From contig OZ034969.1 in assembly GCA_964030785.1 (NCBI GenBank), positions 39,635,201 through 39,699,200 of the forward strand: 64,000 nucleotides of DNA, read 5' to 3'. Numbering within the stretch: position 1 is the first letter of the stretch; each line of letters starts with the position of its first letter. A program made the position numbers and the translations under genes. The notes under the pieces were generated by a model, which saw only the letters and a program-made list of their open reading frames with translations, was not told the DNA's origin and searched no databases. This stretch comes from Siderastrea siderea. Lineage: Eukaryota > Cnidaria > Anthozoa > Scleractinia > Rhizangiidae. Of this stretch, positions 55,027 through 64,000 are shown one piece after another.

Positions 55027-55885
55027 GGTTCACACTTTCACACCAAACACTCAAGTGCACTTTGGTTTTTGTCTAAAAAAGCATTCATGCTGGTATTAGG
55101 TTCTTTTATTGTTGAAATCATTGGTGGTTTTTGTAATTTCTGTAAAAGTGACTGCAAATTCTTGCTCTTTACTAGCTGCTGTCTTTAGTTTCTCATGATT
55201 TGGCCTGCAGGCCTGTAAAAGTACATCTGTTTCTTCCTTGGTCCAGATGGCACTTTTTTGTTTGCTCACCCCCTTTCTTTGAGCAGAGTTCTGAGAAACA
55301 GCTGTGCTTGAAGAACAGCTTGTTGCTTGGAAATTCGGCTGATCGGCAGTGTCGGCGTAAAACAAATAAAGTGCATTTCCCAAGGTTAACACTAAAGGAT
55401 GGAATGGCATCAGAGATGGAGTAGAAAATTGTGGAATAAAAAATGTATTGCCACCCTTAAAACACAAACTAATGTTGATGCTGTTGTCTCAACTGCGGGT
55501 TGACAAGGACAAATCTCTTTATTAAGTGGGTCTTCAGAACAGACAGCAGAATAAGTTTTCAAGACAAAAAAATTTAACCAATACTTACATTAAATTGAAA
55601 TTGACGGAATCCTACCGTGAATTGATAGCAGACTAGGGAAGTACGGTCCTTGCCGTTATATCAATGTTCTGGGACACGAATGATTGACACCCAAGTAATT
55701 AGCTTGCAATGTTCTGATTGGATACGTTCGCTCTCAAGGATAGTTTCACATACTTGAGACCGCACTTTGGCTCTTTGAAGTATTGGCATTTCCAAGACAA
55801 CTTAGTATAAGTGGAATGGCACCTGTTTAAACAGAAGTGCATTTCAAGTGCACTTCCAGTGCACTCAAAGTGCTTAATGTGAAAG
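55027..55885. mobile_element. Decayed PIF/Harbinger-like element with Myb/SANT remnant
   Basis: Imperfect inverted ends (CTTTCACACCAAACACTCAA at the left against CTTTCACATTAAGCACTTTG, the complement of the right end) enclose a minus-strand ORF at 55467-55096. Its C-terminal part IWTKEETDVLLQACRPN followed by NDFNNKRT matches the Myb/SANT-like DNA-binding domain of Harbinger-type accessory proteins and related factors. The ORF stops right after this block, so the domain is truncated. Transposase is absent. Three-base target duplications were not confirmed. Confidence 0.5.
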
Positions 55886-57172
55886 CTCCATTCTTTTTGT
55901 GTAGGTTAAGATGCAGACTTATTATTCTGCACTCCTGACTCAAACCTCATTTATTTCTGTAGAGCACATCTTGAGTGCCCACTATACAGTGGAGAAGGAC
56001 AGAGTTTTTTAGCCAATGACATCACGTTAGTGACGTCATATGGCTACTGCTGTAACCTAAAAGATCAATGATGTCCGCGATGTCCGTGATGTTCATGATG
56101 TTTGCGATGTTCATGTCTTTCGTTTGTGAGGGCGGGACAGGGGGAGGTATTCTGTGAGATATTGGGAGGGGTTGTGCCACCGGGACACTGAAACCGGGCC
56201 CTTGCCTCAACAGCTCAACAGCAGCACACACCTATACAGCTAATACTATGGGAGTAAGACCCCTGGGCTTTGAAGTGTTTTGCATTCGCGAGTGTGGATC
56301 TGCTTCGAATGCCTGTTTTGTGTACGTGAGGTCTGGCAGGATTTTATTTGCGTTGTAGTCCTGTGTTTACTTAGCCAAAGTACAAATTTCCACAGCAAGA
56401 AACACAAGATGGACTTGTCAATTTGAGATGTTATAATTGAACAGAACGTGGAATTAACGTTACTTCGATCCCTAATTAACAGTGAAAGAAACAATATTTA
56501 AAGCCCAAGTTTATAACGATACTGAAAAGACTAGAGTAAAACAGCATAAAATTCTTCGGGGTTATCTCTCGGTTACGGCAAATCTAAAATTTGCAGTGTC
56601 ATGTTTGCGTGCGTGTTATAAAACATGAAACCATTTCAAACGAAAATCGGAAATTGCGCGGCTTGTTGCTAGCTATTCTTAAAACTGAAAAACTTGAATG
56701 AAACTAGTATTAAAATCCAAGTTACAGTGGTGATCAAGGAATTAGAGTAAATTCTTTACAAGATACCAAACATTATTTCGGGGTTATACATTGCTCAAAG
56801 TGGAAAGCGTTTGTTGAGCAAATTTACATAGTTGACAGCTGTAATTTGAACCTTAGGAATGTAACACAACACTTAAAACATCTCAAACCCCCAAAAGATT
56901 AACAACAACAGATATGTGACAAAGCATTCTAATAGAGACCTGTAGGATCTGCTGGAAAGCGAGCAGGTTTTGTAAAAGCGGGCTGAATTTGAACAAATTC
57001 GTACTGTTCGAAGGCAAAGCAAACAAAATTTATTCGGCTGTAGATTGAGACCCAAAATAAACACGTAAGCTAATAATAACTTTGTACGATGGAAAATTTA
57101 CAAATGTAAACATGCTTTGGTCGATTTGCGAAGCAAAACGACAAAAATTATTATAGCCGACTTGATTACAAA

Positions 57173-57291
57173 GCAAGCAACTTCAATCGATCTGCAGGAA
57201 AATAAATATAGTTGCAGAACTATTTCAGTTCTAGCAAGCAACTTCAATCTGCAGGAAAATAAATATAGTTGCAGAACTATTTTCAGTTCTA
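57173..57291. repeat. Tandem duplication of a ~60-bp unit
   Basis: Units 57173-57233 and 57234-57291 are nearly identical (GCAAGCAACTTCAAT, then CTGCAGGAAAATAAATATAG). The first has a three-base extra after the AAT. Confidence 0.85.
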
Positions 57292-58476
57292 GTTCTAGTT
57301 CGATCCGATTAATTCGAACGAAAATTTTGTGGCTAGAAGAAACGTACATTTGATGTCAGACTCCTGTTTTGACAATACAATGTACGAAGAACGTAGGTGG
57401 TTGATTGAAACATCTGAAACCTTACAAATTAAACAAAGTAAAGCGAGTCGCATGTCACGCAAATCATGCAGAGTGTCAAAACGGCACCCTTTAGAAAATT
57501 GACCGTCCATGAGCACTGAAAAGTATTGGATATTCGCCGGTAGAAAGTAAGTAAGAAATTAAAAGGTTCAACTGCAACTTGCATTTTATTTCTGAAGGAA
57601 AATTGATAACTTTCCACTGATCTTTGCCTAAATTATGTATGCAATATTTTTCGACGGTGAGTTTAAGTTTAAGTTTACTTGTTTTTGTCTATGTTGTCCC
57701 TGAAGAATTGTGAAACAAAGAGCTTTCTTCGGTTTCTTTACTCCATGCATAACTTTGATGTGCCTATGTTTTCCTTTGATGTGCCTATGTTTTCCATTCA
57801 CACTGTCCTGCAGGTGTCAATTGAAATTTTGAGTCACATTTAATTGTTACATTGAGCTACATTCTAGTAATAGAATTGTTAATTTCCAAGCAAACTAAAA
57901 CACTGTAACATTCAAGTAACAGTAACATGTCAAGGTCCCACCCAGCATACTCAGCCTTATTTTAAATTTAGATAGAGGGTATACCAGAAACTACACGTCA
58001 TCCCAATTTTTATTCACAGGGTCCTTAGTCTATTATGAGGATGTCAATGGGGTGTACCTCTAGTCAGTAAACAGTTAGAAAAATCCCTTTTAGTCAGTAA
58101 ACAGTAAAAAAATCCCTTTTAGTCAGTACAGTAAACAGCAAACGGGGAAAAAAGTCGGTTAATAATTAACGTTTACTAACTTTTTTCTCACATTGTAGTC
58201 AACAGTGATGTTGATCACAACCTTTCATCTTCTTAGTGTTAGGAAAAAAATCCCAGAATCGATAAAACGGTCTTAAATAAAAAAAAATAAAATAAAAAAC
58301 AGCATGGAAAATACTTCACTGACGAACAGGTGAGTTTCTGACGAGTGAACAAAAATCACATGCGCGCATTTTTCTATGGCTTAAACTCTATTTGTTGAAG
58401 ACAGCAGCAAGCAGAATCAACAGAATCAAACATGAGTTACTGTCAAGTGGTCTCAAGTGCCAACCGTAAGACTTAA

Positions 58477-58872
58477 AGGGGCTACGTCACCATTTCTGGT
58501 GTCACTTTAAAAAGCCAAAGGACATATTTATATCAGTGGGAACCTAAACAAATTGGTTCAGCTTTGTTTAAATTTTTTCTACTAGTGCTCTAAGAGTATT
58601 AAAACATAAGTGTCCAGAATGCTTCAGCAGCAGAAGACCTGGCTGGAAATGGATTGCAACTTGAAAAAAATTAGGCTCATGTTTTCAAGTTTATCGTTGT
58701 GTCTTAGTGAACTCAAAAAAACTCTGATTATGATATATTCTTTCTTTGCAAATTCACTTGATATCTTTCTTTTAGTGTTCTATAAGCTGATGCTGTGTCT
58801 GAGAAAGGTAGTAAGTTTTAATGTAGGGCAGTTTTGACCCAAGAATGTCGAAATCTCCATGACATAGCCCCT
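58477..58872. mobile_element. TTAA-flanked MITE, AGGGGC family copy 1 (396 bp)
   Basis: The ends are AGGGGCTACGTCAC and CATAGCCCCT, inside TTAA at 58473-58476 and 58873-58876. The interior shares CACTTTAAAAAGCCAAAGGAC-like sequence with the copy at 60874. Confidence 0.82.
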
Positions 58873-60168
58873 TTAAGGTCCTTTAATTGACACCAAGAAA
58901 ACCCTCCACGTGCAGCCTGAAGTTATTGAAGCTCTCAATTAAATAATATTCTTGAGCGAAAACGCTCGATATCTTCGGCATTACACAGCACAAATGGATG
59001 CCATGCCGCGTTTGCCAAGGTCGAAGGTCAGGAGAGACCCTGGAACGATTATCTAAAGCCGCAGATACAGTACAGGCTCAGGGCTTGTCACGAAAATCAG
59101 TCACGCAGCAGACTAAATACAACAATGGCCGGAAGGTCTTAGCAGGGTCGAAAATCGACTCAAAAATGATTTAAACGAAGTATTGGCAAACTCAATTTTT
59201 TTATTTACACACAAAAAATGTTCAAAATTTGTCTTTTATGTACTGCATACGCTATAAGAAGACGGCTTCCTTTTATACGATAGTCAGCTCGTATTTTGTT
59301 ATTTATACGGTTACGATAACAAAAATCCATTGTTATACGCTAGTCAGTTAACCCCATTGACACCCTCTATTATGCCTGATTGCTGATGTGACAGACAATG
59401 TTCTCTATGAGCCAGAGACACCAGGAAATTGCAGACGAGGAAGAAACTTACATTTCACAGCAAAGGAGCTTTTGTTGACTTACAATTTTTTTGCCCTAAA
59501 ACCCAAATTTCACTTTAAAACCTGAGAGATTTGTTGGGGTTGTTAGATCTATATTTGGGAGATTCCTAGTTAAAATCCAGGAGAGTTGACAGGCGTATTG
59601 AACTGTTCACATGGCTAAGCCCAACCACTCAGTTAGGAATACTGTAAATAACAGTGTTGTCACTGGTTTGTGCTTTGATTGAACTCACAGAGAGGCTCAG
59701 TTAATGAGTGAAGATTGGCACAGTGTTGTGTGATGTACCATATTTATTTACTTGAAGAAAATTCCCTCTTCAATAACTCTTCCCTTGAATTAACTTTTCC
59801 CTGTTAAAGGGTAAATTAAGAAATAAATATGCACTGGGCCTTGTGTTGACTGCTTATTTGAGCCAGTTTCATCATTTGCCTTTATTGTTGCATGGGTTTC
59901 ATTAAGGTTTGAGAAGGAGTGCAAATGCTAATGTCACAAGCAGGTGAAAATCTTTGAATAAAAATTCTTTTTAAAAGAAAAACTTCATCAAGGTGCCAGA
60001 TGGGCAAGTTCACTTTCACAATTTGCCTGTCTGAGTGGCCTTGATGAAAGCCCTTAAGCTGTAAATATGTTGTCTTGTTTTTTTTTAATTAATGCTCCTT
60101 TGACTTGAGCTCAAGAGGAATTAAGTAAATGTGACACATGATTTCCTTAAAATAATGTTATATTTCAG

Positions 60169-60214
60169 GACATGGTGTAAATAAGGATGAAAAAATGGCA
60201 TTTTACTGGTTCAG
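60169..60214 (+). CDS. Sel1-like membrane protein, exon 3
   Basis: The 46-base exon has acceptor TATTTCAG|GA and donor AG|GTTGGT. It encodes GVNKDEKMAFYWF, the central part of the Sel1-like repeat, and ends in phase 2. Confidence 0.8.
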
Positions 60215-62293
60215 GTTGGTGTTCATAAAACCATGTTTCAGTTCATTGATATGGTTAAGTGGATAATACAAGAAATAGTTGTTTATTTAAGGTATCAGTT
60301 ACCCTTCAGGACCATTTGTGCGCCAATTGCTCTAAATTTTGTTGTTTTTATGAAAAACCCTGTAACCTATACATTTTTTGGCAGCTTAATGATTCCTGCA
60401 GAAAATGACTTTTTATTCAAAACAAGGCAAAAGTTTAATGTGTTTGGAAAATGGGAAGGTTTTTTCACACGTACATGTCTTCATAGATTAGGTTCCTCTC
60501 TCTCCAGAAACAAAGAAAACAAAACAAATAACATTGCATTTTCTTCTTGACACCTCTGGCTAAAAAACCGTGGCCATTGTCCTCGAAATGGCAGCAAACT
60601 CAGAGCAAAAACAGAAATGTTAGGCACAAACATCTTACAGCTAACCTCAATTGAGATAATCAAATTTCATTACCCTATGGACAAATTCTTCGTAAGGACA
60701 CTCCCCAACCCCTCGGAAATTTCCACCTAGCCCCACCACCCCCTCGGAATTTCCATTGACCATCCATGGGGGGGGGGGTATGGATATTTTCTGGGACCAC
60801 ACAATGCGGAAGGGGCAAAATAGCCATTTCTGCCCCAAAAAAATAATTGAAGTTTTTTTGAATGCACACTTAAAGGGGCAGTCTCATCATTTTTTCGTGT
60901 CACTGTGAAAAGCCAGAAGACACATTTTTATCTTATTGACTATATGGAAGCCTAAAAGTAATGGTCCAGTAGTATTGAAATGGGTATTCCAGTACATGTA
61001 AACTATAATGACTATGTCTGGATAGGGGTGGCCAGGATGGAAATGGTGTCCGACTTAAAAACTTCTGGCAGAATTTTTCAAGTTTCTGCCCTTGTGTCTC
61101 AGATAAAATGACTAAAAACTAGTTTTGGCTTAATTTTGTTTTGAAAATTCATTTAATATAATTTGTCCCCTTGGTGGTCTAAAAGCAATTCATATGTGAA
61201 CAAGGTACTTTGATATATAAATTACTCAAAATTGTGACAAAGAAAATAGGAAAATCGCCATGAGACTGGCCCTTTAATTTTGTGTGCCAATTAATCATTG
61301 CCAATATATTGTACATTTTTGCCAGCTAGAAGGCTTTACAAAGATAATTTTCACTAGTGTAAGTAATTGGTGCAAATATTGTGGCCATTTCTACAGTGAG
61401 ATATATTGTCGATTTTGCCTTCAGGTGAAAAATGGAAACAAATCATAATTTTGTTACAACACGAAACCCACAGTGCACGCAAAAACCATGCAAGCAAGTT
61501 TGGAGGGGTTTTTTTTCGTGATATATGCACCTTTTGGATTACCTCTATTGTCACTATTCAACACTCTGTTTGTCACTATTTATGTATATGTCACAAATGT
61601 TTGTCGCTATTTGTCACTCTCTGCAACAGTCAAATAATTACCACGCATTTGCTAGTGAGGTTTCCTGGACAGCCAAGTGTGATCACTTTTATTTAACAGT
61701 CAATCTATTTCAAGCGTGACCACTGTTTGCAAGATTGAGAAATGTAATTTGAATTTGTTGTTACCAGTTTATTGGGATTCACCTTTTAAGATCTAGATTT
61801 CAAGGCAATCTCTGACAATAGAAATGTGGAAAACTGATGTGTCCGTCACAAAGATTTGCAATGATAAAATTTTGGGGATCTTCTCAGTTTTAAATGCATA
61901 GAGTGTGATTTTAGTATTTAGATTTCAAGGCCACTTTGTCTCTTTTAAGATGTTTTACCAGGCTGTTCTTCTATATTTCATTACCACAAGTGACCTTGAC
62001 TTGGTTTAATGGAGGCTTTCCTCCTGTTTAACTGTCTAGTCACTCTTCGCAAAAGAATTAATTTAAAAGAAGTGGACAAAAAGTTGCCACCTTTTTTCAC
62101 TTTTTTTCAGCTGGAAGTTTAAAATGCAGGATTAGGATCTGTCATTTTTAGCCTGTTGAATGTCATCTTTTCTTTTCTTTGTGGGTCCCATAATTTGTAA
62201 AGATAGTAATTTAATTTAGAGAACTGTTGAAGAAATCTCCATAACTTAACTTTGCTGAGTTTTTTGATATGCCTTGTTAATGTTTATTTCTAG
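60215..62293. other. Intron 3 of the Sel1-like gene
   Basis: It contains a TTAA MITE (60874-61273), a G-run at 60769-60778 beside a CCCC-rich stretch, and otherwise AT-rich sequence without a recognised gene. Confidence 0.6.
60874..61273. mobile_element. TTAA-flanked MITE, AGGGGC family copy 2 (400 bp)
   Basis: The ends are AGGGGCAGTCTCATC and GAGACTGGCCCT, inside TTAA at 60870-60873 and 61274-61277. Same family as 58477-58872 by terminal and subterminal similarity. Confidence 0.85.
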
Positions 62294-62384
62294 GGAGGCT
62301 GCTAAGAATGGTCACGGGCATGGAGCTTATAATCTTGTTGCTGGACATTTACAGGGTTATGAAACGGATGTTGAGGAACAGTAA
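62294..62384 (+). CDS. Sel1-like membrane protein, exon 4 (C-terminus)
   Basis: Acceptor TATTTCTAG|GGAGGC is good. It completes the Sel1-like repeat (EAAKNGHGHGAYNL) and a short acidic tail to TAA at 62382-62384. Confidence 0.82.
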
Positions 62385-63116
62385 GATCTGGATTCAATGA
62401 TTTTTAGACCTAACAGTAAATTGTTGTCATCATATCTCACTGTCCCAGCAAGTGGAAAGGCTCTTACTTATATCCTCCATGCTGTTCTAGGCATCATTTC
62501 CTAACATTCTTGTTGCATATTTCCAATCTTCTCACCCTGCTTGACTCCCCTTTTGTTCCATGGTCCTTCTCTGGGCATTTTTTTTTAGGTTTTCCTACCA
62601 CTCTCTTTTTCCTTTTGCCCTCTGTCCACCATGCAGTCAGTGTGATGCATGAATGATCCAGTTCTACTGGAGCCCTCTTAAAGCTTAATATTTTAAATTC
62701 TGTTGACACCTTTCACCTAACTGATACTTTGGATGCTCACTCTCATATAGGCAGGTACGAAACTTGGACCGGATCAACTCGGATCGCTTGACCCGGGTCA
62801 GATCTACTTGGATCAACCCGGATCAACCCGGATCGACTTAAATTTGAACACAATAATAGAAAAGGAATGCTTAATAAAAGAAAAAGGATACTTTTACGCA
62901 TTTATGGATCAACAGTCAAGAAAATAGAGCAGTCCTTGCTCTCCTGCGCTGTTTTGTCGAGCCGCCATTTTGTTTTCCTAGTGCCAGGGCCTTGCGGATC
63001 AAGTCTCAGGTGTCCAGTCACACGTGCTGTTGTCATCAGCCATCTTTCAATACATATCACATCTCTTTATGTATTATTTCTAGAAAAGGGTAGTTTCATT
63101 TGTCCTTTACGTATAG
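62385..63116. other. 3' flank with GGATCAACCC repeats
   Basis: At 62759-62838 the word CGGATCAACTCGGATC and variants recur five or six times. The rest of the stretch has no recognised gene. Confidence 0.5.
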
Positions 63117-63990
63117 CTTTGCTTATTTTTGAACTTTATAGAGAAAACAAAGGTCGAAAAAGACACAATGCTTGTGTCCATGGACGTTGCTAGCCTATAT
63201 ACTATCATCCCACAGGAGGAAGGAATCACTATTGTATGTAAAACATACAAAACATTCCACCTAATACAAACAAACCTCCTATACCTACACTCCACCTCAG
63301 AGATATGCTCAGGCTTATCTTAAAAGAAAACTCTTTCCATTTTAACGAACTGAAATTTTTCTTCAAACACAAGGTACCGCAATGGGCACAAAAATGGCAG
63401 TATCTTTTGCCAACATTTTCATGGTCGCAGTTGAAACAGAAATTATTGAGCGCAGTTCTAAAAAGCCGCTCATTTGGAAAATATACATCGATGACGTCTT
63501 TTCTCTATGCAACTTAAACAAAGGGGAAATAACCGCGTTCATAGAGCTAGCAAATAACTATCACTCAACCATAAAATTCACGGCTGAAATTTCAGATACA
63601 GAAATAACTTTCCTGGATACATGCGTATACAAGGGCGAAAGATTTAAGGAAGAATCTATTCTCGACGTTCGCACACACCTACCTTCAAACCGACAGAAAC
63701 TTTCCAATACATGCATATTTGCGTCTTGTGAGAACCAATTCCTCATAAGCTACTTTTAAAGAAAACATTACACAATTCAAGCGTAGATTACGCGACAAAG
63801 GTTACCCAGATAAACTCGTATCTTTAAAGACCCTCCCCTACTTTCATACAGAAAAGGGAGGTCATTGAAAGACGTACTCGTTAGAGCATAGCTTTGAAGG
63901 TCAATGTTTTATCGATCTTAACCAATTAAGGAGTCGTGTTTGGCCTGTCAAGTTTTTGTAACATCATGGCGATTAGGCCTCTGCTGAAGA
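63117..63990 (+). pseudogene. Penelope-like element reverse transcriptase, broken, runs to window end
   Basis: The plus strand encodes VSMDVASLYTIIPQEEG, then, after a frameshift near 63320, GTKMAVSFANIFMVAVETEI, the catalytic box YIDDVF, HSTIKFTAEISDTEITFLDT, and after another break near 63765 FKRRLRDKGYPDKLV-like sequence. This order is that of Penelope-like reverse transcriptases. The GIY-YIG endonuclease, if present, would lie beyond the window. At least two frameshifts make this copy inactive. Confidence 0.85.
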
Positions 63991-64000
63991 GAGAGTCTAA

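Larger units (their letters stand above)
54852..60168. other. Intron 2 of the Sel1-like gene
   Basis: The 5.3-kb intron contains the Harbinger-like remnant, a 60-bp tandem duplication, a TTAA MITE, short GATGTCCGT-type tandem repeats (56066-56117) and three AAAATCCCTTTTAGTCAGTA units (58068-58132). No other gene was recognised. Confidence 0.6.

Noticed and set aside
57098..57353. Opposed ORFs with internal repeats near 57.2 kb
   Set aside because: They translate a tandem duplication on both strands and have no coding signature.
1..64000. tRNA, rRNA or bacterial operon features
   Set aside because: No cloverleaf or rRNA-like stretch was recognised, and introns and transposon types are eukaryotic.

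Overview
The window reads as genomic DNA of a cnidarian, probably an anthozoan such as a stony coral or anemone. It holds a spliced animal chondroitin synthase gene, a second small spliced gene, and an unusually dense set of nested transposons (Polinton, Ty3/Gypsy, LINE, Penelope-like, TTAA-flanked MITEs). The host assignment is an inference from gene content; no species marker is present.

1-14.1 kb: a decayed Polinton/Maverick (adintovirus-like) element. It carries a protein-primed family-B DNA polymerase, packaging ATPase, collagen-like fibre, penton, double-jelly-roll capsid protein, a membrane-active minor capsid protein, adenain-type protease, a tiny zinc-ribbon protein and a phospholipase-A2-like protein. 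Most genes have one or more frameshifts, and the polymerase is fused to a foreign zinc-ribbon tail just before catalytic motif C. No integrase is seen; it could lie left of the window. Many start codons are preceded at very short distance by the same TATA-like motif. Perfect or near-perfect palindromes lie at 504-639 and 14196-14378.

14.6-22.3 kb: a dead duplicate of the first exon of a chondroitin sulfate synthase (CHSY) gene, a TTAA-flanked MITE, and a 5'-truncated CR1/L2-like LINE broken by other insertions and ending in an (ATTC)n tail.

22.4-50.8 kb: the apparently intact CHSY gene on the minus strand, with two coding exons (50082-50807 and 22361-23818) joined by canonical splice sites in phase 0. 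Its 26.3-kb intron is almost filled by one minus-strand Ty3/Gypsy provirus (LTR-gag-pol-chromodomain-env-extra ORF-LTR, 23854-48349). That provirus contains a complete Mag-like LTR retrotransposon with 179-bp LTRs and a 5-bp target duplication inside gag, a foldback DNA transposon with ~750-bp arms also in gag, a LINE fragment in env, and a 4.66-kb TTAA-flanked element in the 3' LTR. The sister LTR still carries the unoccupied TTAA site, so the insertion order can be read directly.

50.8-64 kb: the duplicated CHSY upstream flank, AT-rich intergenic DNA with hairpin MITEs, a four-exon plus-strand gene for a 145-residue single-pass membrane protein with a Sel1-like repeat, a decayed Harbinger-like element and two related TTAA MITEs in its introns, and a broken Penelope-like reverse transcriptase at the right edge.
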